Assembly: GCA_036375995.1 (NCBI GenBank)
Contig: DASVBE010000095.1
Location: 1 to 64,000, forward strand
Direction of reading: 5' to 3'
DNA length: 64,000 nucleotides
DNA from: DASVBE01 sp036375995
GTDB taxonomy: Bacteria; Actinomycetota; Actinomycetes; Streptosporangiales; Streptosporangiaceae
The notes under the pieces were generated by a model. The model made no database searches. It had not been told where the DNA came from and saw nothing but the letters and a program-made list of their open reading frames with translations. A program made the translations under genes and the position numbers. The number at the start of each line of letters is the position of its first letter. Position 1 is the first letter of the stretch. Below are positions 31,804 through 40,429 of the stretch, one piece after another.

Positions 31804-33845
31804 CGCGGGTCCTGCGGCACGTAGTGGGCCAGTACCTCCGGGTTCGCCAGCGAATCCGGGTCGGCGGCCTGCGCCAGCGGTGTGCCCAGCAGGATCTTGC
31901 GCACCGGCACCTCCAGTTTCTTGCCGGACAGCGTGCGCGGGATGCCGGGCACCAGGTGGATCTCGTCCGGCGCGTGCCGGGGCGACAGCTCGGCTCGCAG
32001 CGCGGCCCGGATCCGGCCCGCCAGCGCGTCGTCCAGCACGGCCCCGGCGGCCAGCACCACGTACAGCACCAGCCGGCCCTCGGTGCCGAGCTGCCCGGTG
32101 TCCACCACCAGGCTGTCGGTGACCTCCGGCATCCGCTCGATCACCCGGTAGAACTCCGAGGTGCCCATCCGGACCCCGCCGCGGTTCAGCGTGGCGTCGG
32201 ACCGGCCGTAGATCACGCTGCCGCCGTCGGGCAGGAACATGATCCAGTCGCCGTGCCGCCACACCCCCGGGTAGTCGGCGAAGTAACTGGCCCGGTACCG
32301 CTCACCGTCCGGGTCGTTCCAGAACCCGACCGGCATGGACGGCATGGGCGCGGTCACGACCAGCTCGCCGACCTCGCCGGTCACCGGCTTTCCCGCCGCG
32401 TCGAAGGCCTCCACCTGGGCGCCGAGGAACCGCCCGGCGATGATCCCGGCGCGGACCGGGAGCAGCGGGCTGGACCCGACGAACCCCGTGCAGACATCCG
32501 TCCCCCCGGACATCGAGCCGAGAATCAGGTCCCGCTGGACACTGCCGTATACCCAGCTAAAACCTTCGGGTGGCAGCGGCGAGCCGGTAGACCCGATGCC
32601 CCGCAGCCGGGAGAGGTCATACTCAGCACCGGGCGTGATCCCGGCCTTGGCGCAGGCCAGCAGGTACGGGGCGCCGGTACCGGCGTAGGTCGTCCCGGTC
32701 TCGGCGATCAGCTGCCACAGTGAACCGGCCGCCGGGTAGGCGGGCGCGCCGTCGTACAGCACGATCGCCACCCCCGTGAGCAGCCCGCTGGCCAGGTAGT
32801 TCCACATCATCCAGCCGGTGGTGGTGAGCCAGAAGAACACGTCCCCGGGGCGGAGGTCCTGGTAGAACGACAGGGCCTTGAGGTGCTCGAGGACGATCCC
32901 GCCGTGGCCGTGCACGATCGGCTTGGGCAGGCCGGTGGTGCCCGAGGAGTACAGCACCCACAGCGGGTGCTCGAACGGCACCGGCGTGAACGAGGTCTGC
33001 TGCGGCGGGTTCGGCCCGCCCAGGCCGTCCCAGGCCAGCACCGTCAGGCCGGCCAGGTCCAGCGGCGCGGTGCCCGGCCCGTCCGGCTCGCCGGTCAGCA
33101 CCACCGCGCTGAGCCCGGGCAGCTGCGCCGCGATCCTGGCCACCTCGGCCCGCCGGTCGTAGGCCTTGCCGTTGTACCGGTAGCCGGGCGAGGCGACCAG
33201 CACCTTCGGCGAGATCTGCGCGAACCGGTCGATGACGCTGGTCGCGCCGAAATCCGGCGAGCAGGACGACCAGACCGCGCCGAGGCTGGCCGCGGCGAGC
33301 ATGGCGATCAGCGCCTCGGGCACGTTCGGCAGGTAGCCGCCGACCCGGTCGCCGGTGCGCACGCCGGCCCCGGCCAGCCCCGCGGCCACCCGGGCCACCT
33401 CCCGGTCCAGCTCGCCGTAGGTCAGCTCGCTGCGGCGGCTGTCCTCGCCGCGGTAGAGCACGGCGGTCCGGCCCGGTTCTGTGCGGGCGGTCAGCAGCGC
33501 CTGCCGGGCGTAGTTCAGGGTGGCGCCGGGGAACCAGTGCACGTCCGGCATGATCCCGCCGGTCAGCACGGGGCCGTCGCCGCGCTCGCCGGCCACGCCG
33601 AAGTAGTCCCACAGCGAGCCCCAGAACCCGGCCAGGTCGGTGACCGACCATTCCCACAGCTCCTGGCCGGGGTCCAGGTGCAGCCCGCGCTGATCGGCCA
33701 GCCAGCGGGCGTAGTGCGCGAGCCTGCTGGCCGCGGCGGACTCCGCGGTCGGCTCCCACAGCACGGCGCCATAGTCCGGTCCGGCGTAAGCCGCCGCCAG
33801 TTCCGCGGACCCGAACGGGGCGCCGGTGTGATCGTCAATGGGCAT
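31800..33845 (-). CDS. Acetoacetyl-CoA synthetase (AMP-forming)
   Basis: The 681-residue protein belongs to the ANL adenylate-forming superfamily and has the acetoacetate-CoA ligase layout: an ACAS_N-type start (WEWSVTDLAGFWGSLWDYF), the phosphate loop LYSSGTTGLPKPIVHGHGG, the ATP-binding RSDATLNRGGVRMGTSEFYR segment, and a C-terminal GKKLEVPVRKIL motif with the catalytic Lys. It activates acetoacetate, the end product of ketogenic amino-acid breakdown, to acetoacetyl-CoA. Its stop overlaps the GTG of tryptophan dioxygenase. The start ATG 33845 has only a weak Shine-Dalgarno. Confidence 0.92.
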   Translation of the reverse strand: MPIDDHTGAPFGSAELAAAYAGPDYGAVLWEPTAESAAASRLAHYARWLADQRGLHLDPGQELWEWSVTDLAGFWGSLWDYFGVAGERGDGPVLTGGIMPDVHWFPGATLNYARQALLTARTEPGRTAVLYRGEDSRRSELTYGELDREVARVAAGLAGAGVRTGDRVGGYLPNVPEALIAMLAAASLGAVWSSCSPDFGATSVIDRFAQISPKVLVASPGYRYNGKAYDRRAEVARIAAQLPGLSAVVLTGEPDGPGTAPLDLAGLTVLAWDGLGGPNPPQQTSFTPVPFEHPLWVLYSSGTTGLPKPIVHGHGGIVLEHLKALSFYQDLRPGDVFFWLTTTGWMMWNYLASGLLTGVAIVLYDGAPAYPAAGSLWQLIAETGTTYAGTGAPYLLACAKAGITPGAEYDLSRLRGIGSTGSPLPPEGFSWVYGSVQRDLILGSMSGGTDVCTGFVGSSPLLPVRAGIIAGRFLGAQVEAFDAAGKPVTGEVGELVVTAPMPSMPVGFWNDPDGERYRASYFADYPGVWRHGDWIMFLPDGGSVIYGRSDATLNRGGVRMGTSEFYRVIERMPEVTDSLVVDTGQLGTEGRLVLYVVLAAGAVLDDALAGRIRAALRAELSPRHAPDEIHLVPGIPRTLSGKKLEVPVRKILLGTPLAQAADPDSLANPEVLAHYVPQDPR

Positions 33846-33974
33846 GGCCCCAGCATGCGAGGTACATCGCCGGGCCGCAACGACACATCAGGATGGATTA
33901 CGGAAGGTGCCCGGCGACCCACCCGGTTCTGGCCTGCCGGGCATGGGCGCGGGCGGCACGGGTACGCCTGCGCC

Positions 33975-34814
33975 ATGAGCAGGTTGCGTGACAGCGTGCG
34001 CCGCCGGCGCGGGACCGCTGAATCCGTCCCCCCGCAGGCCCTTTCGCCGGCTTCCCCGGCTTCCCCGGCTTCCCCGGGCGCGCCGGACGAACCGGACCTG
34101 GCCGGGGAGTTCGCCGAGCTGGCCGGCGAGCTGCCCGGTGCCGACGAGACCCGGCAGCGCCGGGCGCTGGCCGCGGCCCGCCGCAGGGTCGCCAGGAGCG
34201 GCGCCGTCACCTGGCACGGCGCCCGGTCGGCCGGGCACTGGATGGCCGAGCAGGTGATCTCGATGGCGCCGCGGGTCCCGGTCAGGGACGTGGCCACGCT
34301 GCGCCGGCAATACCCCGGTAAGACCCCTGAGGAGCTGGCCGACGTCGTGATCCGCCAGGCCGCCCGGACCGCGGCCGGGATCGGCGCGGCCGTGGGCGCC
34401 GCCTCGGTGCTGCCGATGATGCCTGCCATGCCGGTGGAGGTGACCACCGAGACGCTGGCCCTGGTCGCCATCGAGCTGAAGATGATCGCCGAACTGCACG
34501 AGGTGTACGGGCTGCGCGCACCGGGCTCGGCGATCGAGCGGATGACCGCCTACGTCGGGTCGTGGGCCCGGCGGAGCGGGGTGGTCGGCCTCGCCCCGGG
34601 CGGGATCCTCCTGGCCGTGGGCTCGCCGCTGCGCCGCCGGCTGCAGCGGCGGCTGCTGGCCCGGGCCAGCCGCAGCGCCATCTCGCTCGGCCCGCTGCTG
34701 ACCGGGATGGCCGCCGGGGCGTGGCTGAACCAGAGCGAGACCCGCAAGCTCGGCCAGGACATCAGGAACGACCTGCGGCACCGGTCCCCGTCGGCCGGGC
34801 GCTGGCCCAGCTAG
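33975..34814 (+). CDS. Uncharacterised protein with hydrophobic C-terminal half
   Basis: The 279-residue protein begins with a basic stretch and an Ala/Ser/Pro repeat (three copies of a 9 bp CTTCCCCGG-type unit), then an alpha-helical central region. Hydrophobic Ala/Gly-rich segments follow (TAAGIGAAVGAASVLPMMPA; RSGVVGLAPGGILLAVGSPL; ISLGPLLTGMAAGAWL). EcsC-like proteins have a similar shape, but I do not claim membership. It is probably membrane-associated. No function is known. The ATG is chosen because a shorter start would lose conserved-looking sequence; the ribosome site is weak. Confidence 0.65.
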   Translation: MSRLRDSVRRRRGTAESVPPQALSPASPASPASPGAPDEPDLAGEFAELAGELPGADETRQRRALAAARRRVARSGAVTWHGARSAGHWMAEQVISMAPRVPVRDVATLRRQYPGKTPEELADVVIRQAARTAAGIGAAVGAASVLPMMPAMPVEVTTETLALVAIELKMIAELHEVYGLRAPGSAIERMTAYVGSWARRSGVVGLAPGGILLAVGSPLRRRLQRRLLARASRSAISLGPLLTGMAAGAWLNQSETRKLGQDIRNDLRHRSPSAGRWPS

Positions 34815-34843
34815 CGCGCGGCCAGCCCGCGGCTGACGCGCCG

Positions 34844-35593
34844 CTAGCCCGCCGAGGGCATGGTCAGCAGCCCGATGCCGCGCAGCACGGCGGGCACGTC
34901 GGCCAGGTCCGGCAGCACCAGGTCAGCGCCGGCCGCGAGCAGGTCGCTCTCCGTGGACCGGCCGGTGGCCACGGCCACGCTGCGGGCCCCGCCCCGTTTC
35001 GCCGCCGCCACGTCCCTGACCGAGTCGCCGACGTAGACCGTGTTGCGCTCGGTGAACGCCTTGCCGTACTTCTCCGCGGCCCGGCCCCGGGCCATCATCA
35101 CCAGCGCGCCCTTGGGGTAGCTCTCCGAGCCGTACCCGCCGACCTCGAAGTCGAAGTAGCTCGCCAGGCCGAAGGCGGCCAGCTTGGCCACCGCGTTGGG
35201 CCGGATCGTGCCGGTCAGCACGGACTGCACGACCACGTCCGGCCGGCTGGCCAGGGTCTCGACCGCCTGGGCGGCTCCGGGCAGCAGGCGGCCCTGCCCG
35301 GTCAGGTCGCCCTGGCGGGCCGCGAACGCGCCGGCCAGCGCGTCGTAGAAGGCGGTCAGGAGCGCGTCGCCGCCGTCGTCTTCGGTGCCGGCGCCGGCGC
35401 CGATGCCAGTGCCGGTGCCAGTGCCGGCGTCGTTGCGGGCCAGCGCGTCGAAGAAGATCTCCGACTCGCTCTGCCCGGCGAACTGCGGCAGCTGGATCAG
35501 CCGCCGCCCGGTGACCTGCTGGAACGCGTCGGCGTAGGCGGCCCTGGTGACCCGGTTGACGTCGACCAGGGTCAGGTCGATGTTCCAGAGCAC
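34844..35593 (-). CDS. HAD-superfamily protein, nucleophile replaced
   Basis: The 249-residue protein is a HAD-like hydrolase by layout: a cap domain (about 15-110), motif II around VLTGT, motif III Lys (SYPKGALVMM) and motif IV YVGDSVRDVAAAKR. Motif I should be DxDxT, but reads Asn4-Ile-Asp6-Leu-Thr8, so the phospho-accepting Asp is Asn and phosphatase activity is unlikely. The cap contains a short low-complexity GTGTGTGIGAGAGT stretch. The GTG 35593 start has its GGAGG box 13-14 bases away. That box is exactly 5 bases before an in-frame ATT at 35605, which may be the true start (253 residues). Confidence 0.75.
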   Translation of the reverse strand: MLWNIDLTLVDVNRVTRAAYADAFQQVTGRRLIQLPQFAGQSESEIFFDALARNDAGTGTGTGIGAGAGTEDDGGDALLTAFYDALAGAFAARQGDLTGQGRLLPGAAQAVETLASRPDVVVQSVLTGTIRPNAVAKLAAFGLASYFDFEVGGYGSESYPKGALVMMARGRAAEKYGKAFTERNTVYVGDSVRDVAAAKRGGARSVAVATGRSTESDLLAAGADLVLPDLADVPAVLRGIGLLTMPSAG

Positions 35594-35680
35594 GAGGCAG
35601 CGAATGAGGGCCTCCGGGGCGTCACAGCCAAAGGAACGGTGAAGAGCACAGCGAGAGTACCGCCCCGGCGGCCGCCCGGC

Positions 35681-37309
35681 TCAGCCCATGTGCGGATACC
35701 GGTAGTCGACCGGCGGCACGAACAGCTCCTTGATGGTCCGCGGGCTGGCCCAGCGGGTCAGGTTGAGCATCGAGCCGGCCTTGTCGTTGGTGCCGCTGGC
35801 CCGGCCGCCGCCGAACGGCTGCTGGCCGACCACCGCGCCGGTGGGCTTGTCGTTGATGTAGAAGTTGCCGGCCGCGAACCGCAGCTTCTCCGTCGCCGCG
35901 GCGATCGCGGCCCGGTCCTGGGCGATGATCGCGCCGGTCAGCGCGTATGGCGACACGTCGCCGGCCTGGGCCAGCACCTCGTCGTACCGCGCGTCGTCGT
36001 ACACGTGCACGGCCAGGATCGGGCCGAAGTACTCGGTGGTGAACACCTCGTCGGCCGGGTCGGTGCAGGCCAGCACCGTCGGCTCGACGAAGTACCCGTC
36101 CTGTCCGTGCACCTCGCCGCCGGTCAGCACGGTCACCGACGGGGTGGCCTTGGCCCGGGCCAGCGCGGCGGTGTGCTTGGCCAGCGCACGGTCGTCGATC
36201 ACCGCGCCCATGAACAGCGAGAAGTCAGCGGACACGTCGCCCACGGTGAGCCCGGCGGCCTGGGCCACGAAGTCGTCGCCCATCCGGTCCCACACCGACC
36301 GGGCCACGTAGGCCCGGGACGCCGCCGAGCACTTCTGGCCCTGGTACTCGAACGCGCCCCGGATCAGCGCGGTGGCCAGCACCGCTGGGTCGGCCGACGG
36401 GTGCGCGATGACGAAGTCCTTGCCGCCGGTCTCGCCGACCAGCCGCGGGTAGCTGCGGTAGCCGGCGATGTTCTCCCCGACCGTCCGCCACAGGTGCTGG
36501 AACGTGCCGGTGGACCCGGTGAAGTGGATGCCGGCCAGGTCCGGCGCGGTCAGCGCGACCCGGGACACCGCGGCGCCGTCGCCGGTGACCAGGTTGATCA
36601 CGCCGGGCGGCAGCCCGGCCGCCTCCAGCAGCCGCATCAGGTAGTGCGCGGACAGCTGCTGGGTGGGGGACGGCTTCCACACCACGACGTTGCCCATCAG
36701 GGCCGGGGCGGTGGGCAGGTTGCCGGCGATCGAGGTGAAGTTGAACGGGGTGATGGCCAGCACGAAGCCCTCGAGCGGCCGGTACTCGAGGCGGTTCCAG
36801 GCACTGGTGGTTGAGGACGGCTGCTCGGCGAGTAGCTGGCGGCCGAAGTGCACGTTGTACCGCCAGAAGTCGATCAGCTCGCAGGCGGCGTCGATCTCGG
36901 CCTGGAACGGCGACTTGGACTGGCCCAGCACGGTGGCCGCGTTGATCGTGGCCCGCCACGGGCCGGCCAGCAGCTCGGCGGCCTTGAGCAGGACCGCGGC
37001 CCGGTCGTCGTAGGACAGCGCCCGCCAGCCCGGCGCGGCCGCCCGGGCCGCGTCGATCGCGGCGGCCACCTCGGCGTCGGTGACGTTGCCCAGGTCACCG
37101 AGCACATGCTGGTGGTGGTGCGGCTGGACGACGGCGATCCGGTCGCCGCTGCCCATCCGCTGCTGGCCGCCGATCGTCATGGTCAGCTCGGCCCGTTCGC
37201 CGGCCAGCTCCTTGACCCTGGCCTCCAGCGCGGCGCGCTCGGCGCTGCCCGGGGCGTAGGTCCTGACCGGCTCGTTGACCGGCGGCGGAACGTTGGTGAC
37301 GGCATCCAT
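35681..37309 (-). CDS. pruA: L-glutamate gamma-semialdehyde (P5C) dehydrogenase
   Basis: The 542-residue aldehyde dehydrogenase is of the stand-alone P5CDH type. Visible are the catalytic Cys in EYQGQKCSAASRAYV, the Glu in LVGETGGKDFV, and C-terminal QQPFGGGRASGTNDKAGS. It oxidises the semialdehyde from proline or ornithine to glutamate with NAD. ATG 37309 begins the conserved N-terminus; the frame is open for a further 170 codons but that stretch is Gly/Arg-rich and non-coding in character. Proline dehydrogenase is not in the window. Its product can be used by the NAD-glutamate dehydrogenase at 26014-30960. Confidence 0.93.
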   Translation of the reverse strand: MDAVTNVPPPVNEPVRTYAPGSAERAALEARVKELAGERAELTMTIGGQQRMGSGDRIAVVQPHHHQHVLGDLGNVTDAEVAAAIDAARAAAPGWRALSYDDRAAVLLKAAELLAGPWRATINAATVLGQSKSPFQAEIDAACELIDFWRYNVHFGRQLLAEQPSSTTSAWNRLEYRPLEGFVLAITPFNFTSIAGNLPTAPALMGNVVVWKPSPTQQLSAHYLMRLLEAAGLPPGVINLVTGDGAAVSRVALTAPDLAGIHFTGSTGTFQHLWRTVGENIAGYRSYPRLVGETGGKDFVIAHPSADPAVLATALIRGAFEYQGQKCSAASRAYVARSVWDRMGDDFVAQAAGLTVGDVSADFSLFMGAVIDDRALAKHTAALARAKATPSVTVLTGGEVHGQDGYFVEPTVLACTDPADEVFTTEYFGPILAVHVYDDARYDEVLAQAGDVSPYALTGAIIAQDRAAIAAATEKLRFAAGNFYINDKPTGAVVGQQPFGGGRASGTNDKAGSMLNLTRWASPRTIKELFVPPVDYRYPHMG

Positions 37310-37395
37310 ACGGCTCGGCCTCCCTGCGCTCGCTGACGTCGATGGCAGCATTCTCATCGTCGCACGGCAGAGTGCGGGCGCAACCGGCCCGGGGG

Positions 37396-37441
37396 CAGTG
37401 CTGGCCGGGGCCAGTGCTGGCCGGGTCAGCGCTGGCCGGGT
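37396..37441. repeat. 15-16 bp tandem repeat, three copies, at a gene end
   Basis: CAGYGCTGGCCGGGK occurs at 37396-37410, 37412-37426 and 37427-37441. The stop codon of the DUF6912 gene (37441-37443) begins at the last base of the array. Probably slippage of a GC-rich sequence. Confidence 0.75.
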
Positions 37442-37935
37442 CAGGCGACCAGGTACTGCAGTTCCTGGCGGGCGTACCACATCAGCTCGTGGCCCTCCGC
37501 GCCGTCCACGGTGAACCGGGCGTCGTCGTCGCCCTCGTCGGCCTTGGCCAGCGCGGCCACCGCGGCCCGGATGTCGTCCACCGCGACCACGTCGTCCACG
37601 TGCCCGGACACCACCAGGCTGACCGGAACCTCGCCGCTGACCTCGACCGCGGCCGGGTCGGCGGCCCCGCTGACCGCCTTGACCCGCTCGTCCGGGATCT
37701 CCACCGCGAGCACGACCCGGCGCGGCGGCGCGTCCGGCTCCTCGGCCAGCCGCCGCAGCGACGCCCGGGCCGCCTGGGCCATCGCCACGTACTCGAGTTC
37801 CTCGAGGTCCCCGCTCCTGTACCACTCGCGCAGCGCCGGGGTGACCGCGAAACCGCGCAGCGGCGGATCGCCCACCTCAGAACGGCCGAGCACCGCTGCC
37901 AGCGCTGGCAACGTGCCGGGAAGGTAAACGCGCAT
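37441..37935 (-). CDS. DUF6912 family protein
   Basis: The 164-residue soluble protein begins MRVYLPGTLPALAAVL, the family start, and contains a central EELEYVAMAQAARASLRRLA helix and a C-terminal HELMWYARQELQYLV segment. Members are found in most actinobacteria, with no known role. A GGGAAGG stretch precedes the ATG. It is transcribed in the same direction as pruA, about 130 bp upstream of it. Confidence 0.8.
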   Translation of the reverse strand: MRVYLPGTLPALAAVLGRSEVGDPPLRGFAVTPALREWYRSGDLEELEYVAMAQAARASLRRLAEEPDAPPRRVVLAVEIPDERVKAVSGAADPAAVEVSGEVPVSLVVSGHVDDVVAVDDIRAAVAALAKADEGDDDARFTVDGAEGHELMWYARQELQYLVA

Positions 37936-38085
37936 CGGGTCCCCATACGGTGCGGCCGCGCTCCCGCGGCGGCGTCACGCTTCCTAGTGAAGCAGGAAGG
38001 AGACCAGAGTGTGCCACCATCGGCGGCCGGCCGGCCCGGATTTAACGCCGGCGTGACCAGATAGATGAATCCGGCGGACCGGGCG

Positions 38086-38251
38086 TTAGGGCCTGTCTCG
38101 GAGTCCCGGGTCGATCAGGGAGCGGGCATCCCGCGCCCGGCTGGCAAGGCGGAGGAGGAGCCAATAGCGGAGCTATTGGCAACGACGACAACGCCGCCAG
38201 CCGGGATGCGGGGGCCCGCGAGCCGGCCGGGGACTCCGAGACAGGCCCTAA
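38086..38251. mobile_element. MITE-like element, 166 bp, 22 bp perfect terminal inverted repeats
   Basis: Both ends carry the same 22 bp in inverted orientation, beginning TTAGGGCCTGTCTC. The interior is also nearly palindromic, with a GCCAGCCGGG-type pair and a central CCAATAGC-GGA-GCTATTGG hairpin. It has no open frame. The flanking TTA/TAA is consistent with insertion at TA, as in the IS630/Tc1 group, but the family is not proven. The right end supplies the TAG stop of the vsr gene. The first 14 bp of the end recur at 60782-60795. Confidence 0.7.
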
Positions 38252-38706
38252 CTGCCGTTCCGGCGCGGCCCCGGCGGGTGGCGGGCCAGCGCGTCGGTAA
38301 CCGCGGTGACGGCGGCGTCCAGCGGCTCGTGCTCCCACACCCGGACGACCTCCCAGCCCGCCGCGGCCAGCGCGGCGTCGGCGGCCCGGTCGCGTTCCAC
38401 GTTCCGCAGCAGCTTGGGGTTCCAGTAGCCGGTATTGACCGCGGGCTTGCTGCCGTGATCGGGGCAGCAGTGCCAGAAGCAGCCGTCCACGAACACCGCG
38501 ACCCGGCGCGCGGTGAACACGATGTCCGGCCGGACCCGTGCCCCGCTCTCCAGGTCGAGCCGCAGGTCCTTGCGGTAGCGGTAGCCGCGGCCGTGCAGGG
38601 CCCGGCGCAGCGCCAGCTCGGGCTTGGTGTCGCGGCGGCGGATCGCCGCCATGTTGGCCGACCGGCCGGGGCTGGACGGGTAGGGATACTCGGCCACGGA
38701 CGCCAA
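38248..38706 (-). CDS. vsr: Very short patch repair (Vsr) endonuclease
   Basis: The 152-residue protein has the Vsr sequence order: RSANMAAIRRRDTKPELALRR, RPDIVFTARRVAVFVDGCFW with the catalytic Asp, HCCPDH, and NTGYWNPKLLRNVERD. Vsr nicks T:G mismatches produced by deamination of 5-methylcytosine. No cytosine methyltransferase lies nearby, so it is either an orphan or serves a distant methylase. Several residues expected to bind zinc (Cys, His) are present. The last codons and stop run into the end of the MITE-like element. Confidence 0.92.
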   Translation of the reverse strand: MASVAEYPYPSSPGRSANMAAIRRRDTKPELALRRALHGRGYRYRKDLRLDLESGARVRPDIVFTARRVAVFVDGCFWHCCPDHGSKPAVNTGYWNPKLLRNVERDRAADAALAAAGWEVVRVWEHEPLDAAVTAVTDALARHPPGPRRNGS

Positions 38707-38779
38707 CGCTAGAGCAGTGACCGCCGTGGCGTCACGTGGTCAGTGCGTGGGGTGGTCAGAGCGTAAGGCGGGCAGCGCG

Positions 38780-39442
38780 TCAGGGGGACAGCGCCTCAGG
38801 GGGAATGGCCAGCAATTCGGACAGCCGGGCGATGGTGCCGACGAGCTCCCGGTGGTGGATGCCGGTCATCCCGATGGCCTCGGCCGCGGCGATGTTGCGG
38901 TCGATGTCGTCGATGAACACGCACTGCTCAGGCGGCAGGCCGAGCAGCCCGGCCGCGTGCCAGAAGATGCGCTCCTCGGGCTTGCGCATGCCGGTGTCAC
39001 CGGAGATCACCACCGCGTCGAACAGCTCGCCGAACTGCTCCCGCGGGTAGCTCCACCGGCCCCAGGAGTTGGACAGCAGCGCGGTCTGGAACCCGGCCCG
39101 GCGGATCCCGCGGAGCACCGCGTGCATCCCCTCGTCCGGCCGCATGGCGTGGAACATCCGGGTCAGCAGCCCGTCCGCGATCACCGGCGTGCCGTCGGCC
39201 ATCGCGATCTCGGCCGCCAGCAGGCGCTCGAACTCCTCGTCCGTGCACTCGCCGCGCTCCAGCAGGTGGATCGGGTTCGGCGGGCCGTCCTCGTCGTAGG
39301 CGTGCAGCACCCAGGACCGCATCACCTCGGTGTAGCGTTCCCGGTCCACGCCCTCGGCGATGATCCAGGCGTTGATGGTCTCGGTGATCGGGCTGGTCAT
39401 CACGCCGCCCCAGTCCGTGATCACGGCGCGCACCTCGGTCAC
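38780..39442 (-). CDS. HAD-superfamily hydrolase (HAD-IA)
   Basis: The 220-residue protein has motif I VITDWGGVMT with the nucleophile Asp (Gly in place of the second Asp, as in the epoxide-hydrolase N-terminal phosphatases), motif II ALLSNSWG, motif III RKPEERIFWHAAGLLG and motif IV VFIDDIDRNIAAAEAIGM. It is likely an intact phosphatase or haloacid-type hydrolase with a small helical cap. No pathway context is apparent. The start ATG is clear from homology. Confidence 0.85.
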   Translation of the reverse strand: MTEVRAVITDWGGVMTSPITETINAWIIAEGVDRERYTEVMRSWVLHAYDEDGPPNPIHLLERGECTDEEFERLLAAEIAMADGTPVIADGLLTRMFHAMRPDEGMHAVLRGIRRAGFQTALLSNSWGRWSYPREQFGELFDAVVISGDTGMRKPEERIFWHAAGLLGLPPEQCVFIDDIDRNIAAAEAIGMTGIHHRELVGTIARLSELLAIPPEALSP

Positions 39443-39657
39443 GCCCCCATGCTAGGCGACGCCTACTTACCACTCCCGCCCCAGCCCACCATGTTCCGCC
39501 GCCCTTCCCCCCACCGCCGTTCCCCCCGCCCCCGCCCTGTCACACCCCGAGAGCGATCGATGTTACGTCGCTTAGCTTCTTGGCGGCTGGGGTTGGTGGG
39601 ACTGCAGCGGGACGCGCGCTGGCTGCCGGGCCGGGCGGGGCTGGCAGAATCGCGGGC

Positions 39658-40410
39658 ATGACTGGAGTAGCTGTCGTGACCGGGGCCAGCAGCGGGATCG
39701 GGGCGGCCACTGCGGTCCGGCTGGCCGAGGCCGGCTACCACGTGGTGGCCGCGGCCCGGCGGTCGGACCGGATCGAGGCGCTGGCCGAGCAGATCCGCGG
39801 CAAGGGCGGCCGGGCCGAGGCCAGGACGCTGGACGTGACCGACCGGGCCGCGGTGGACGCGCTGGCCGCCTCGCTCGACCGCTGCGATGTGCTGGTCGCC
39901 AACGCGGGCGGAGCGGTGGGCGGCGACCAGATCGCGGACGGGTCGCCGGACGACTGGCGAGCCATGTACGAGGTGAATGTGCTCGGCACGCTGCACGTCA
40001 CCCAGGCTCTGCTGCCCGCGCTGGTGGCCAGCGGGGCGGGCACGGTCGTGGTGATGGGATCGACAGCCGGGTTCGTGGCGTACGAGGGCGGCGGCGGGTA
40101 CGTCGCGGCCAAGCACGGTGCGCACGCGCTGGCCGCCACGCTGCGGCTGGAGCTCTACGACAAGCCGGTCCGGGTGATCGAGATCGCGCCCGGCATGGTG
40201 AAGACCGACGAGTTCGCGCTGAACCGCTTCCGCGGCGACGCCGGCAAGGCCGCGGCGGTCTACGCCGGGGTGGCCGAGCCGCTCACCGCCGACGACGTGG
40301 CCGACGCGGTGACCTGGGCGGTGACCAGGCCCGCGCACTTCAACGTGGACCTGATGGTGATCCGGCCGCGGGCCCAGGCGGCCCAGCACAAGGTGTACCG
40401 CGAGGGATAG
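39658..40410 (+). CDS. Short-chain dehydrogenase/reductase
   Basis: The 250-residue protein is a classical SDR: the nucleotide motif TGASSGIG (residues about 8-15), the NAG motif VANAGGAVGG, the catalytic Ser-Tyr-Lys in MGSTAGFVAY ... YVAAKHG, and the C-terminal APGMVKTDEF segment. It oxidises or reduces a carbonyl/alcohol substrate with NAD(P); substrate unknown, although YdfG-like members act on serine and 3-hydroxyacids. The ATG at 39658 begins directly at the conserved start. Upstream lies about 215 bp without recognisable features other than a somewhat AT-richer patch at 39558-39580. Confidence 0.88.
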   Translation: MTGVAVVTGASSGIGAATAVRLAEAGYHVVAAARRSDRIEALAEQIRGKGGRAEARTLDVTDRAAVDALAASLDRCDVLVANAGGAVGGDQIADGSPDDWRAMYEVNVLGTLHVTQALLPALVASGAGTVVVMGSTAGFVAYEGGGGYVAAKHGAHALAATLRLELYDKPVRVIEIAPGMVKTDEFALNRFRGDAGKAAAVYAGVAEPLTADDVADAVTWAVTRPAHFNVDLMVIRPRAQAAQHKVYREG

Positions 40411-40429
40411 CCGGTGCAGGAGTAGCCGG

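Noticed and set aside
37310..37825. N-terminal extension of P5C dehydrogenase
   Set aside because: Gly/Arg-rich sequence lying antisense or out of frame to the DUF6912 gene; homology begins at 37309.
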